64,000 bases of DNA from Micromonospora violae (GTDB lineage Bacteria > Actinomycetota > Actinomycetes > Mycobacteriales > Micromonosporaceae): the NCBI RefSeq assembly GCF_004217135.1, contig NZ_SHKK01000001.1, forward strand, positions 682,001-746,000. Direction: 5' to 3'. Shown here one piece after another: positions 25,308 through 36,859 of this stretch. Under the pieces are notes generated by a model. The model searched no databases. It saw nothing but the letters and a program-made list of their open reading frames with translations, and had not been told where the DNA came from. The first letter of the stretch is position 1, and the number at the start of each line of letters is the position of its first letter. Both the position numbers and the translations under genes were made by a program.

Positions 25308-26540
25308 ATGGCTGCCAAGGTGCTCGCGATCGTCCTGGCGGGTGGAGAGGGCAAGCGCCTGATGCCACTCACCACGGACCGGGCCAAGCCGGCCGTCCCG
25401 TTCGGCGGGATGTACCGCATGGTCGACTTCGTCCTCTCCAACCTGGCCAACGCCGGCTATCTCAAGATCGTCGTGCTGACCCAGTACAAGTCCCACTCCC
25501 TCGACCGGCACATCACCAAGACCTGGCGGATGTCCACGCTGCTCGGCAACTACGTCACCCCCGTGCCCGCCCAGCAACGCCGGGGCCCGTGGTGGTTCGC
25601 CGGCTCGGCCGACGCCATCTACCAGAGCTTCAACCTGATCAACGACGAGCAGCCCGACTACGTGATCGTCTTCGGGGCCGACCACATCTACCGGATGGAC
25701 CCGCGGCAGATGGTGGAGGACCACATCGCCTCCGGTGCGGCGGTGACCGTCGCCGGCATCCGCCAGCCGCTGTCGACCGCCGACCAGTTCGGTGTCATCG
25801 AGGTCGGCGAGGACGGCAAGCGAATCCGGGCGTTCCGCGAGAAGCCCACCGACGCCGTCGGCCTGCCCGACGCACCGGACGAGATCTACGCCTCGATGGG
25901 CAACTACGTCTTCACCACCCGGGCGCTCTGCGAGGCCGTCGAGCGCGACGCCGAAGACAAGACCAGCAAGCACGACATGGGCGGCAGCATCATCCCGATG
26001 CTCGTCGAGCGCGGCGAGGCCAACGTCTACGACTTCCGCGACAACGAGGTGCCGGGCAGCACCGACCGCGACCGCGGCTACTGGCGGGACGTGGGAACGC
26101 TCGACTCGTTCTACGACGCGCACATGGATCTGATCAACGTGCACCCCGTCTTCAACATGTACAACTTCGACTGGCCGATCTACACCGAGCAGCCGCCGTG
26201 GCCGCCGGCGAAGTTCGTCCACCAGTGGGGTGAGCGGGTCGGCCGGGCGGTCGGCTCGATGGTCTCCCCGGGGGTGGTCATCTCCGGTTCGTTGGTGGAG
26301 AACTCGATCGTCTCGCCGAAGGTGCGGGTGCACTCCTGGGCGCACGTCGAGGGCTCGGTGCTGATGGAGGGTGTGGAGATCGGCCGGCACGCCGTCGTCC
26401 GGCGGGCCATCCTGGACAAGAACGTGTTCGTCCCGGAGGGCGTCGAGATCGGCGTCGACCTGGAGAAGGACCGGCAGCGCTACACGGTCTCCGACAACGG
26501 CATCGTGGTCATCGGCAAGGGCCAGAAGGTCGAGCCGTGA
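25308..26540 (+). CDS. glgC: Glucose-1-phosphate adenylyltransferase GlgC
   Basis: GlgC makes ADP-glucose from ATP and glucose-1-phosphate, the committed step of glycogen-type glucan synthesis. The 410-residue protein has the nucleotidyltransferase domain with [25 protein letters not shown] near residue 10, GADHIYRMD at the metal site, and IRAFREKP in the sugar-binding part. A C-terminal left-handed beta-helix (about 300-400) follows, which carries allosteric control in this family. The ATG start is leaderless by its promoter. pgm follows on the same strand after 31 bp, so glucose-6-phosphate to ADP-glucose conversion is encoded by one transcript. Confidence 0.97.
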   Translation: MAAKVLAIVLAGGEGKRLMPLTTDRAKPAVPFGGMYRMVDFVLSNLANAGYLKIVVLTQYKSHSLDRHITKTWRMSTLLGNYVTPVPAQQRRGPWWFAGSADAIYQSFNLINDEQPDYVIVFGADHIYRMDPRQMVEDHIASGAAVTVAGIRQPLSTADQFGVIEVGEDGKRIRAFREKPTDAVGLPDAPDEIYASMGNYVFTTRALCEAVERDAEDKTSKHDMGGSIIPMLVERGEANVYDFRDNEVPGSTDRDRGYWRDVGTLDSFYDAHMDLINVHPVFNMYNFDWPIYTEQPPWPPAKFVHQWGERVGRAVGSMVSPGVVISGSLVENSIVSPKVRVHSWAHVEGSVLMEGVEIGRHAVVRRAILDKNVFVPEGVEIGVDLEKDRQRYTVSDNGIVVIGKGQKVEP

Positions 26541-26571
26541 CCGACCCGCACTCCCCGAGGAGGTTCCCGCA

Positions 26572-28215
<1,644 letters not shown>

Positions 28216-28226
28216 CCCCCGCCCCG

Positions 28227-28299
28227 GCTCGCGTTGATCATGAGGTTAACGGGGTTTTTGATCTCCAATCGTCCCGTCAACCTCATGATCAACGCGAGC
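28227..28299. terminator. Long bidirectional hairpin (GATCATG-type repeat)
   Basis: Two 27-nt arms (28227-28253 and 28273-28299; one mismatch) carrying ctcgcgttgatcatgaggtt enclose a 19-nt loop that contains a short T run. It lies between the convergent pgm and NAD kinase genes. The tgatcatg core resembles the hairpin at 49274. Confidence 0.85.
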
Positions 28300-28309
28300 G
28301 GGGGTGGGG

Positions 28310-29242
28310 TCAGCAGGGTGGGGGGTCGGCGGGTGGGGGTAGTTGTTGGCCGCGTCGGCGTAACTCCTCGGGGAGCAGTTCGCGGAGCTGCTCGGGGAGG
28401 AACGGCAGGTCGAGGAGCGTCATCTTCAACTGATTGCGCTCCTGGTAACGCAACGGGTCGAAGCGGACCACCAGACCGGCATCGCGGCGGTACGAGATGT
28501 CCACCGTCCCCTCCGTCGCCGCGTCGCGGAACACCAGCCCGTCCATCTCCACCACGACCGGCGACGAGTTGGGCTGTAGCTCCAACCGGATCTTCTCGTC
28601 CGGGGAGAGCACGACCGCCCGGGAGATGCCCGCCATCGGCGCCGCCGGCGTGATCACCACCGAGTCCGCCGCAGGGGAGATCAGTGGACCACCGGCGGCG
28701 TAGCTGTACGCCGTCGAGCCGATCGGAGTGCTGACCACCACGGCGTCGCTGCGGTAGTAGCCGTACTGCTGGCCGTCGATGGCGAGCGTGACGCTGACGA
28801 AGCCGGCGCCCGGCTGGCGAACCAACGCGATGTCGTTGAACGCCACGACGTCGTCCCCGCAGACATCGCAGGCGAGGCAGGCGTGCGACTCGACGGTGAA
28901 GTCCTTGGAGAGCAACCGGCTCAGCGCCTCGGGAAGCTCCGGCGGTTCGACCTCGACGAGAAAACCCAGGCGACCCAGGTGTACGCCGAGCACCGGCTTC
29001 GGGTCGAGCACGGCGGACCGCAGCGCACCCAACATGGTGCCGTCCCCGCCGATGCTGATCAGCGCGTCGGCGCGGGCCGCCACCTCGTCCGCCGGCACCG
29101 GCTCGACGGTGGACGGGACACGGTGCTGGTCCTCCTCGCGCACCATCAGCGTCTTGTGGTTGCGCGTCGCCCACCGCTCGATGATCCCGACCACCTCGGT
29201 GACATCCCGGGTGGGGTGCAGCACAAGTCCCAGCCCCGACAC
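28310..29242 (-). CDS. nadK: NAD kinase
   Basis: NadK phosphorylates NAD to NADP in the cytoplasm. The 310-residue protein has the ATP-binding GGDGT at 65-69, then a divergent N-terminal half, the NAD-binding FNDIALVR, and the conserved STPIGSTAYSYAAGGP loop. Length is normal for actinobacteria, with a basic C-terminal tail ending in Pro-rich residues. GTG 29242 has only a weak GGTGAG-like site, so the start is moderately certain. It is alone on its strand between two strong terminator hairpins, thus probably monocistronic. Confidence 0.93.
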   Translation of the reverse strand: MSGLGLVLHPTRDVTEVVGIIERWATRNHKTLMVREEDQHRVPSTVEPVPADEVAARADALISIGGDGTMLGALRSAVLDPKPVLGVHLGRLGFLVEVEPPELPEALSRLLSKDFTVESHACLACDVCGDDVVAFNDIALVRQPGAGFVSVTLAIDGQQYGYYRSDAVVVSTPIGSTAYSYAAGGPLISPAADSVVITPAAPMAGISRAVVLSPDEKIRLELQPNSSPVVVEMDGLVFRDAATEGTVDISYRRDAGLVVRFDPLRYQERNQLKMTLLDLPFLPEQLRELLPEELRRRGQQLPPPADPPPC

Positions 29243-29289
29243 CCGTACAGCTCACCACATCGGCGGCGACCACACCTGGCGTACACCGA

Positions 29290-29325
29290 AGGTGCGCCGA
29301 CGGTCCGGGGACCGTCGGCGCACCT
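29290..29325 (-). terminator. Terminator after the carboxypeptidase gene
   Basis: A perfect 15-bp stem (aggtgcgccgacggt, 29290-29304, with 29311-29325) and a 6-nt loop lie 9 bp beyond the stop codon of the minus-strand peptidase gene. Confidence 0.85.
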
Positions 29326-29333
29326 CGCCGCCG

Positions 29334-32300
29334 TCAGGGGCGGGATTGACCGGTGAGGTGGGTCAGCGAGCGGGCGACCAGGTCGTCGCGGGCCGCCGGA
29401 GGCAGACCCTCCAGCCCGAAGCCCAGGTACACGGTGTCCGCGGTGACCACCACCGAGCCCTCCTCGAACGCCTGCTGGCTGCGCGACCAGTCGTTGGCGT
29501 TGCCGGCGGTCCCGGCCGGCGGTCCGGCCACCGTCCAGCCGCCCAGGTCGGCCGACTCGAACGAGGTCTGCGCCACCGTCGCGCCGTCCACCACCACCCG
29601 GGCGTCGTCCAGGAAGACACCGAGACCCTGGGTGGCCCAGTCCGAGGCGTACGTGATCGACACCTCGACCTGCTTACCGGCGTAGGCGGACAGGTCGACC
29701 ACGAACTCCTTCCAGCCACCCGACGACCCGGTCGCCGCGTTCCAGCTGCCGGTGCTTCCGGTGGGGGAGCAGTCCGCGCCCTGGTAGTGGGCGAGGAACG
29801 GGTGCAACTGCTCCACCCAACCCTCGACGCAGCTGTCGCCGGTGACCGTGCTGGTCTTGCCGTTGGCATCCGGCAGGGTGGTCCAGTCGTCGCTGCCCAC
29901 CTCGTGCGCCTCGACGAAGAAGAAGTCCCAGTCCTGCTCGATCTCGTACGAGGTGAAGAAGCGCAGCTCGCCGCTGCTCGCCCCGGTGAGATCCACGGTG
30001 CGGCTCAGCCGCTTGTACGCCTCGTCGGCCTGCCCGCTGAACAGGTACCACTCACCGGTACGCGGATCGAACGGGGCACCCCCCGGTCGGGTCCAACCCA
30101 CCGGCGCGGAGCTGGCGAACTGGGGGAACTCGTCCGGCGGCAGGAAGGTCGAGGTGGTCAGGAACGACGCGGTGTGCGCCTGGTTCTCCGCCGACCCGGG
30201 CGCGTTGAGCTGCCCGCTGAAGCCGGTGAACGGCGCGTCGGTCCCGGCGACGGGGAACGGCTCACCCTCCGGCGAGGTGCCGCCGTCACTGACGTAGGTG
30301 TGCGCGCCCAACCAGTACTGCTGGAAGTCGTTCAACAGCGGCAGACAGGTCGCGTCGTCGGGGTCGGTGCACTCCGCCGGCGCGTCCGGGTGATAGACGT
30401 ACGAACCGTTGGCGCCTTGCGCGAACAACGCGTACTGGCCGCTGACCAGCAGTTTGCCGCCCTCGTTCAGGTAGTCCCGGACGGCCAGCTCGGTGTCCAG
30501 CGCCGCCCGGGCCGCCGTGCCGGCGACCTGACCCTGGGAGCGCAGGATCACGTCGTCGCCGGTCTCCCACACCACCGCCGGGTAGTGGGACAGCACCCCC
30601 AGCGGGTGCGGCGCGGTGCGGCCCATCGCGTCGAAGTCGTACACGTCGCTGCTGCGCCCGGCGGCGCTCAACGACGCCGCGACCTCGTCGGCGTACTTCG
30701 CGGTCGTGCCGGTCTGCGCCGGGCTGAGACCGGTGACGTCCTCCATGGCGAGGACCAGCACGTCACCGCCGATGTCGCTGTGCACCCGGTAGGTGAAGTG
30801 TTCGCTGGCCACCACCCCGGTACGGGGTTTGTTGCCGGTGAACCAGACCTCCACCCGGTCACCCGGCTTCGTGCCCTTGACGGTGCCGCGAAGCTCCGCG
30901 TAGTAGTCGTCGTGCGTGTCGCCGTACCGCTCACCACCGCGCCACTCGCGGACCGCGACTGTCTTCGGCCGCCCACCGTTGACCGTGTAGTGCATCTTCA
31001 CGTTCTTCAGCGCCCGCCGGGTGATCGAGGCGACCTGCTGGGTACGCCCGTACGAGGTGTCGAACGCGTCCACCACGAAGTCCGGGGTGCTGCGGCCGAC
31101 CACCGAGACCGGGTCGTCCGGGTCCGCCGCGGAGCGCGCCACGGCCAGCGCGAACGGCAGGTTCTTGCCCACCTCGCCGGCGATCAGCGCCTCGTCGTCG
31201 GGGAAGATGAAGCCACTGACGCAGTCCTCCGGACGCCACTGGTCGTCCGGGTCGACCGCCGAGGCGGCCTCGCAGGTGGACATCTCCGGGGTGAAACCCA
31301 GGGTGCCGTACTTGACGGTGGCGTGGCTGTCGGTGTCCCCGTTGGTGGTGTAAAGCTCGGCGGAGATGTCCGGGTCGTAGCCGGGCACCGCGGGGTGGGC
31401 GTCATCGCCGACCATCGCCTGGTAGATCACGTCGTCCGGGCTGGGCGTGCTCACCTGCCAGCCGATGCCGTAGAGCAGCAGTTCGGCGGCCGAGTGGTAG
31501 TTGACGAAGAACTCGAACCCCACCCGCTTGAAGAGCCGATCCAGGGCTTTCGTCTCCGGTTCCGAGTTGGGGCTCGGGCCTCGGTAGGTCTCGCTGTTCG
31601 TCTCGGGTGAGGAGCCCTCGTTGTCGTACCCCCACTTGTAGCTGAAGTTGCGGTTGAGGTCGACACCGTCACCGGAGGTGATCTGCCCGTCTCCGTTGTT
31701 GTCGCGCAGGTTCTTGCGCCACAACCGGTTGCCGGGGGTGAAGGTGAAGTCGTAGCCGTCCGGGTTGGCGACCGGCAGGAACCACAGCTCGGTCGTGTCC
31801 AGCAGCCGGGTGATCTCCCGGTCGGTGCCGTAGCTGTCGAGGACGTGATGCATCAGCCGGCGGGTCATCTCCGGTGTGATCCACTCGCGGGCGTGCTGCG
31901 CGCCGGCGTAGAGCACCGCCGGTCGCTGACCGTCGGCGACGTTCCGCGCGTTCTTGGTGACCTTCACGGCAAGGATCGGCTGACCCTGCTGGCTGCGACC
32001 GATCGTCTGCACCTGGGCCAGCTTCGGGTACCGCGCGGCGGTGGCGTTCAGTTCGTCCCGCAGGCCACCCGGCTCACCGTAGGGACGGAAGCTCGTCCAG
32101 CCGGCCGCGGCCTGCTCGCGCAGCGCCTGCGACGCGTCCTTGCCGCGGACCTTCTTCACCGACAGCGGCACGCCCTGGTCGGTCAGCCGCTTCGCCTGCC
32201 GGCGGCTGAGCACCGTCTCGACCGCCGTGCGGCCGGTCGAGTCCGTCTTCGCGTCGTGGCCGAGGTCGACCCCCGCCGCGCGCAGTTGTTCCCGCTGCTT

Positions 32301-32441
32301 CGCGTCGACCGTCCCGACGTACACCTCCAGACCGTCGCGAGCGCCCGGATCCGATGGTGGCCGCGCACCGGCCGGTGGGGTGAGTGCCAGTGCGCCGAGC
32401 AGGGTGACCACGCTGGCGATCGCCAAACGCTTCGGTCTCAT
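29334..32441 (-). CDS. Secreted M14-family zinc carboxypeptidase with C-terminal accessory domains
   Basis: At 1035 residues this is one of the larger proteins here. A signal peptide (MRPKRLAIASVV...AGARP) is followed by a propeptide-like segment to about 115. Then comes the M14 catalytic domain: HAREW gives zinc ligands H183 and E186, NPDGYDFTF and DLNRNFSYKW bind substrate, NYHS gives the third ligand H316, and FTPEMS gives the catalytic E386. After about 450 come a jelly-roll region and a beta-sandwich part resembling the VEG/MAM-like domain of immune inhibitor A peptidases (SYEIEQDWDFFFVEA, VFLDDARVVVDG). It probably digests extracellular protein or peptides. GGGAGG precedes ATG 32441. 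Confidence 0.93.
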   Translation of the reverse strand: MRPKRLAIASVVTLLGALALTPPAGARPPSDPGARDGLEVYVGTVDAKQREQLRAAGVDLGHDAKTDSTGRTAVETVLSRRQAKRLTDQGVPLSVKKVRGKDASQALREQAAAGWTSFRPYGEPGGLRDELNATAARYPKLAQVQTIGRSQQGQPILAVKVTKNARNVADGQRPAVLYAGAQHAREWITPEMTRRLMHHVLDSYGTDREITRLLDTTELWFLPVANPDGYDFTFTPGNRLWRKNLRDNNGDGQITSGDGVDLNRNFSYKWGYDNEGSSPETNSETYRGPSPNSEPETKALDRLFKRVGFEFFVNYHSAAELLLYGIGWQVSTPSPDDVIYQAMVGDDAHPAVPGYDPDISAELYTTNGDTDSHATVKYGTLGFTPEMSTCEAASAVDPDDQWRPEDCVSGFIFPDDEALIAGEVGKNLPFALAVARSAADPDDPVSVVGRSTPDFVVDAFDTSYGRTQQVASITRRALKNVKMHYTVNGGRPKTVAVREWRGGERYGDTHDDYYAELRGTVKGTKPGDRVEVWFTGNKPRTGVVASEHFTYRVHSDIGGDVLVLAMEDVTGLSPAQTGTTAKYADEVAASLSAAGRSSDVYDFDAMGRTAPHPLGVLSHYPAVVWETGDDVILRSQGQVAGTAARAALDTELAVRDYLNEGGKLLVSGQYALFAQGANGSYVYHPDAPAECTDPDDATCLPLLNDFQQYWLGAHTYVSDGGTSPEGEPFPVAGTDAPFTGFSGQLNAPGSAENQAHTASFLTTSTFLPPDEFPQFASSAPVGWTRPGGAPFDPRTGEWYLFSGQADEAYKRLSRTVDLTGASSGELRFFTSYEIEQDWDFFFVEAHEVGSDDWTTLPDANGKTSTVTGDSCVEGWVEQLHPFLAHYQGADCSPTGSTGSWNAATGSSGGWKEFVVDLSAYAGKQVEVSITYASDWATQGLGVFLDDARVVVDGATVAQTSFESADLGGWTVAGPPAGTAGNANDWSRSQQAFEEGSVVVTADTVYLGFGLEGLPPAARDDLVARSLTHLTGQSRP

Positions 32442-32705
32442 CGCGCCTCCCTGAGTGAAGGAACTGTAGGCGCGAGCCTTCGGTGCGGGGTGATCGATGT
32501 CAATAGGTCGATGGGCGCGTCGTGGCTGACCGTGTCGGTGTCTGCGCTGCAGGTGACGGGTTGGTCCCGGTCGGCGGGCAGCGTGCGGGTCGGCCTCGTA
32601 ACTGGCATTTTGCCGCCTCGTTGAACGGTTGCTGAGAAACGAGCGGAGCTGGGGAGTTCAGTTCTGCTCCCACGGGTGGCAGCGAAGCCAGGAGGCGAAT
32701 CAAAC

Positions 32706-34016
32706 GTGCGTGCGCTGATGGAGCGCGGGTGGCTGTTCGCGGAACGCCGCCGGCGTCTGGAGCGGAAAATCGCCCTGTACAACGAGCCGTTGTCCCGCGC
32801 GGAGATCGAGCGGATTCAGGTCGAGCGCTTCAACCGAATCTGGGCGTACTGCCTGACGCAGGTGCCGTTCTACCGGTCCTGGCGCAAGGAGCACGGACTC
32901 CCCAGCGGCATCTCTCGGCCGTCGGACCTGCACTACTTCCCGGTGCTCGACAAGGAACTGCTGATCAGCCGCTCTGCGGAGGTCTTCGCGCAGGCGTCGC
33001 CGAAGCAGGTCTACAGCACCGGTGGAAGCACCGGCCAGCCGACCAGGTTTCCGCGCGGTCGCAGCGAGTCGACCGACCGGTGGGCGAACAACTATCTCGG
33101 CCGAGCATGGCGGGGAATCCGACCGTTCGAGCCGCAGGTCCTGCTGTGGGGGCACTCGCATCTGTTCGGCGACGGGATGGCCAGCCGGGTCGCCCGGTTG
33201 AAGCGGGACGTCGCGGACCGACTGGTGAACATCACTCGACTGAACGCCTACGACCTCAGCGACCCCGCGCTGCGCGGTCACTACGAGGAGATCCGGTCCC
33301 GGCAGCCGGTGATGCTGGTCGGGTACACCTCGGCGATCTTCAAAGTTGCCCGCTACATCGAGCGCAACGGGCTGGACCTGGGCGACATGAGTCGGCTGCG
33401 GGCGGTGATTCTGACCGCGGAGACGGCCAGCGACGCGGACATCGCACTGATCGAACGGGTCTTCGGAGCGAGTGCGGTGATCGAGTACGGTGCCGCCGAG
33501 ACCGGTTTGATGGCGATGTCCCGTGCGCAGGCGCGGCCCATCCAGGTCATCTGGGACAGCTACATCTGTCTCGTCGACCAGGACGGCTCGCTCGCGGTCA
33601 CCACCCTCGACGACCGTCTGTTCCCACTGGTCAACTACGCCATCGGCGACCAGATCGAACCGACTGACGTCGTCGACGGCAACGTGTTGAAGATCCATTC
33701 GATACTCGGTCGACAGCAGGAAATCGTCCAGGTCGGCTCGGCGAGCGGGATTCTCGACCTGTCGCCGATCCTGCCGGTGCACATCCTCAAGACCCTCCCG
33801 GGCATCGTCGGCGTGCAGTTCCGTCAGGAGCGACCCGACGCGCTGCACATCAACGTGCAGGCCGACCACGAGCTCGACCTGGAAGCCGTGCACCTGTACT
33901 TCGTTCGCGAGCTGCGCAAGGACCACCCTGATCTCAGCGCGGACTCGATCACCTTTCACCAGGTGGCCGATCAGACACGCACCCGCGCCGGCAAGCACGC
34001 GCTGTTCGTGTCCTGA
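32706..34016 (+). CDS. CapK/PaaK-like adenylate-forming enzyme of the glycan locus
   Basis: The 436-residue protein starts at GTG 32706 behind AGGAGG (32690-32695). It resembles phenylacetate-CoA-ligase-like proteins (CapK group) found in polysaccharide clusters: the P-loop-like YSTGGSTGQPTRFPRG, the VGYTSAIFKVARYI core, VIEYGAAETGLMAM and FPLVNYAIGDQIEP. These should activate a carboxylate as an adenylate, possibly for acyl or amide decoration of a sugar, but no member in such clusters has a firmly known reaction as far as I know. It is the leftmost gene of the surface-glycan locus and is divergent from the carboxypeptidase gene. Confidence 0.85.
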   Translation: MRALMERGWLFAERRRRLERKIALYNEPLSRAEIERIQVERFNRIWAYCLTQVPFYRSWRKEHGLPSGISRPSDLHYFPVLDKELLISRSAEVFAQASPKQVYSTGGSTGQPTRFPRGRSESTDRWANNYLGRAWRGIRPFEPQVLLWGHSHLFGDGMASRVARLKRDVADRLVNITRLNAYDLSDPALRGHYEEIRSRQPVMLVGYTSAIFKVARYIERNGLDLGDMSRLRAVILTAETASDADIALIERVFGASAVIEYGAAETGLMAMSRAQARPIQVIWDSYICLVDQDGSLAVTTLDDRLFPLVNYAIGDQIEPTDVVDGNVLKIHSILGRQQEIVQVGSASGILDLSPILPVHILKTLPGIVGVQFRQERPDALHINVQADHELDLEAVHLYFVRELRKDHPDLSADSITFHQVADQTRTRAGKHALFVS

Positions 34017-34043
34017 TCGTCGCCGCGCGGCCAGCCCAACGGT

Positions 34044-35387
34044 CTACCTACCGACGAGGTCGCCGGACGACGCCGGCTGACGCTTCTGGTCAGACGCGAC
34101 CGGGCGGGGGCGGTGGGATCCGCGCCGCCGATGCCGACGGGTCACCGTGGCCAGCAGCAGGGCCGCCGCCACCAGCATCTCCGCGACGGGGGTCGCGGCG
34201 GCGGCGCCTGTCGGTCCGAGCGTCGCCGCCTGGATGAGGAGCGCGCCGCCCACCAGCACCGCGATCGACAGGCCGAGACGACTGGCGGCGACGTATTTCC
34301 CGTCGCCGATGCGGTTGAGCGCAACGGCGCGGTTCATGGTCGTGAACGGTAGGGCGAGGGCCAACAGTTGCAGCCAGAGCGCCGATTCGGGTATCGGCAG
34401 CGAGAGCAGGCTCGAGGTGAGCCAGGGCGCGGTGGCGATGACCCCGGCGGCGATGATGGTCGCGCCGACGACGGCGATCATCTCGCTGTCCCGGTTGATC
34501 GCCTGTCGGGGACCGAGGTTGTGCCGCCGCCGGGTCCGCAGCGCCATCGGCACCCGGAGTCCGCTGAAGGTGACGGCGACCAGTGCCTGGTAGATGTTGA
34601 CCAGGGCCCCGTAGCAACCGACGACGTGGGGGCTCGCCACCAGGGAGAGGGCGATCGTGCTCGCACGGCCCGTGAACGCCTCGGCGAGACTGTACGTGTA
34701 CAGCCGGCGGCTCATCCCGAAGGCGCGCCCGGCGGCGCGCAGCGACAGCCCTCTCCACATCGCAGGCGCGGCGGCCGGCCCGTGGCAGGCGAGGACCTCC
34801 GTGCTGAGCAGGTAGGTGGCCGCACCGACCAGCAGTGCGGTGGTCAGTGGCAATCCGGCGAGCAGCAGGACCATGGAGAGAAGCCGGGTGCTGACGATCG
34901 CCGCCGAGGCCGCGACGAAGCGCATCTGTCGGGCGAGGTCGCCGAAGCGCAGGTCGGCGAGGCTGTTGAAGATCATGACGCCACCGGCACTGAGCAGGGC
35001 GACCAGGCCGTACTCCGCGTGGATGTAGAACGCGGCGATCAGCAGGGTGGCGGTCGCCATGGCCGGCACCGCCACCAGCAGCCGCTGACTGTGTGCCGCG
35101 CGACGCTCCTCGTCATTGCCGGACACGTACAACAGGGAGGACCCGCCCATGATCAGGTTGGCTACCCAGGTCAGCGCCGCCGTCATCACGCTGTAGGCCG
35201 CGATCTCGGCGGTCTGGCCCTGTCTCGCGCTGTACGCGAGGATCCCGGCGTTCAACAGGCCGCTCACCAGGCTGGACACCGACGCCACGACCGTGGTGGA
35301 CCGCACCCCCGGCCGGCGACTTCCCGGCGAGCGGAGAGGCTCGGTGGGCTCGGCGAGCGTCTGCTCCGACGTCGACCGTTCCTTCAA
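34044..35387 (-). CDS. Wzx/MATE-like polysaccharide flippase
   Basis: The protein has 447 residues with about twelve hydrophobic segments and little else, the pattern of the oligosaccharide flippases that turn undecaprenyl-diphosphate-linked repeats to the outer face of the membrane. TTG 35387 is preferred because AAAGGA sits 6 nt before it; the GTG five codons earlier has no ribosome-binding site. The C-terminal tail is Arg-rich and cytoplasmic. It is transcribed with the glycosyltransferase gene upstream (gap about 48 bp). Weak sequence conservation makes the family name less secure than the fold. Confidence 0.8.
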   Translation of the reverse strand: MKERSTSEQTLAEPTEPLRSPGSRRPGVRSTTVVASVSSLVSGLLNAGILAYSARQGQTAEIAAYSVMTAALTWVANLIMGGSSLLYVSGNDEERRAAHSQRLLVAVPAMATATLLIAAFYIHAEYGLVALLSAGGVMIFNSLADLRFGDLARQMRFVAASAAIVSTRLLSMVLLLAGLPLTTALLVGAATYLLSTEVLACHGPAAAPAMWRGLSLRAAGRAFGMSRRLYTYSLAEAFTGRASTIALSLVASPHVVGCYGALVNIYQALVAVTFSGLRVPMALRTRRRHNLGPRQAINRDSEMIAVVGATIIAAGVIATAPWLTSSLLSLPIPESALWLQLLALALPFTTMNRAVALNRIGDGKYVAASRLGLSIAVLVGGALLIQAATLGPTGAAAATPVAEMLVAAALLLATVTRRHRRRGSHRPRPVASDQKRQPASSGDLVGR

Positions 35388-35435
35388 TCGTGGTCCTTTC
35401 ACGGCGGCGGTGCGCTGCCCGCCGCCGGGCGCGGG

Positions 35436-36704
35436 TCAGCGTTCCGCGACTGTCAACCGGATCCGGTCGAGGATGTTCGGCCCGGCGGTCTCGGCCCGCC
35501 AGGACCGATAGGCCTGACCCGCCGCGCGGCGTGCCGCAAGCCGTTCCTCCTGGCCGCGCTGGGCGAACTGGTCAATCTGGTGAGCCAGAGTCGCCACCGT
35601 GGCATCCGTCAGGACGACTCCACCGCCGGCCCGGAGCACCGGGCTCCAGGGGGTCTCGTCCGAACAGATCACCGGGCACGACGCGGAGAGGCTCTCTGCG
35701 ATGACGTGGCCGAAGTTCTCCCCCTGGGTCGGAAAGACGAACATGTCGTACCGGGCGAAGGTGGACCGGACCGCCTGGTGGGCGAGTTCTCCCCGGTAGG
35801 AGAACGTCACGGACGCCGGCAACCGCTGGGCGAGCAGTTGGCATTCGGCCCAATAGGGCCGGTCCTCAATGGGGCCGTAGACGTCGAACACCACCGGCCG
35901 CGTCACCAGCGTGAGGGCCTCGATCACCTTCGCCAGATTCTTGATCGGGTTGATGCGACCGATGAAAACGAGACGCGGAGAACCGCCGTTGTCGGCCGGG
36001 GGGATCGGCTCTGCCGGAAGTGACACCTCGTTGCGTCGGGTCTCGATCCGGGCCCAGGGAAAGAGGTCCCTGATCAGTTGCGCTTCGTGCGGGTTGGTGG
36101 CGTGCCACTGGACCCGGCGCCGCCTGAGAATGGGTCGCCAAACGCTGAGGAACAAGCGCTTCTTGCGGCTCTTGACCCCAAGTGCGCTCGCTGCCAACTC
36201 ACCTCTTGGCGCAACGAGTATCCGTTCGACCCGGATGATGCGTGTGATCGCGGCGAGAATCGGCAGAATCGACGACATCGCCCAGAGGCTGTTGACGTAG
36301 AGCAGGTCGAAAGGGCTCGATCGGAGCGTTTTCAGCAATGCGTACCACTGCCGGAGTCGGCCTGGATCAAGGTAGTAGATGCGGGCCGGACCGCGGCGCG
36401 CCCAGTGACCCGACAGGCCGGGATACGGCTCCGTCGAGCCGAGGTCGCGGTCCCTCGTCACCATCGTCACCTCGATCGACGGCGATACGGTGTCGAGCAG
36501 TTGGGCGACGGATCGGACCGGACCGCCGGCCCGAAATCCCGGTTCGAAGAAGTCACACGTCAGCAGGACGCGGTACGGCGGCACGGGTGATTCGGTGGGA
36601 TGGGCGACACCACCTGGTTCGGGAACCATGCGGGAGGAATTGTGAATTGCGTTCGCGGCTGCGGGGGTGCCGTCGCCGCGCAGGACCTCGAAGGTGTCAG
36701 CCAC
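35436..36704 (-). CDS. GT4-family glycosyltransferase
   Basis: A GT-B enzyme of up to 422 residues: the N-terminal half begins YRVLLTCDFFEPGFRAGGPV, then LVAPRGELAASALGVK in the acceptor-side domain. The C-terminal half has LVFIGRINPIKNLAKVIEAL and FVFPTQGENFGHVIAESLSASCPVICSDETPW, the nucleotide-sugar site with its ExFG-like glutamates. It should add a sugar to the lipid-linked repeat; the donor is unknown. The GTG at 36704 has no ribosome-binding site, and the first 40 residues look non-conserved, so ATG 36629 may be the true start. Confidence 0.87.
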   Translation of the reverse strand: MADTFEVLRGDGTPAAANAIHNSSRMVPEPGGVAHPTESPVPPYRVLLTCDFFEPGFRAGGPVRSVAQLLDTVSPSIEVTMVTRDRDLGSTEPYPGLSGHWARRGPARIYYLDPGRLRQWYALLKTLRSSPFDLLYVNSLWAMSSILPILAAITRIIRVERILVAPRGELAASALGVKSRKKRLFLSVWRPILRRRRVQWHATNPHEAQLIRDLFPWARIETRRNEVSLPAEPIPPADNGGSPRLVFIGRINPIKNLAKVIEALTLVTRPVVFDVYGPIEDRPYWAECQLLAQRLPASVTFSYRGELAHQAVRSTFARYDMFVFPTQGENFGHVIAESLSASCPVICSDETPWSPVLRAGGGVVLTDATVATLAHQIDQFAQRGQEERLAARRAAGQAYRSWRAETAGPNILDRIRLTVAER

Positions 36705-36859
36705 GTTCGGCTAACGATGGCGGCGTGGATCGGTGACGGTGCCGTATCGGTCCGAGATGATGCGGCAAAGCCCGGTCCGAAATTCGTGAGACAAGCGGCC
36801 GAATGGCATATCCGAATATATGCTCCGCTCTCATGGAGTCATTGACAGGGGCGCGCGCG

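Noticed and set aside
24027..26390. An N-terminal extension of the GlgM protein
   Set aside because: The extension is antisense to glgC. The family start and a promoter box support ATG 25235.
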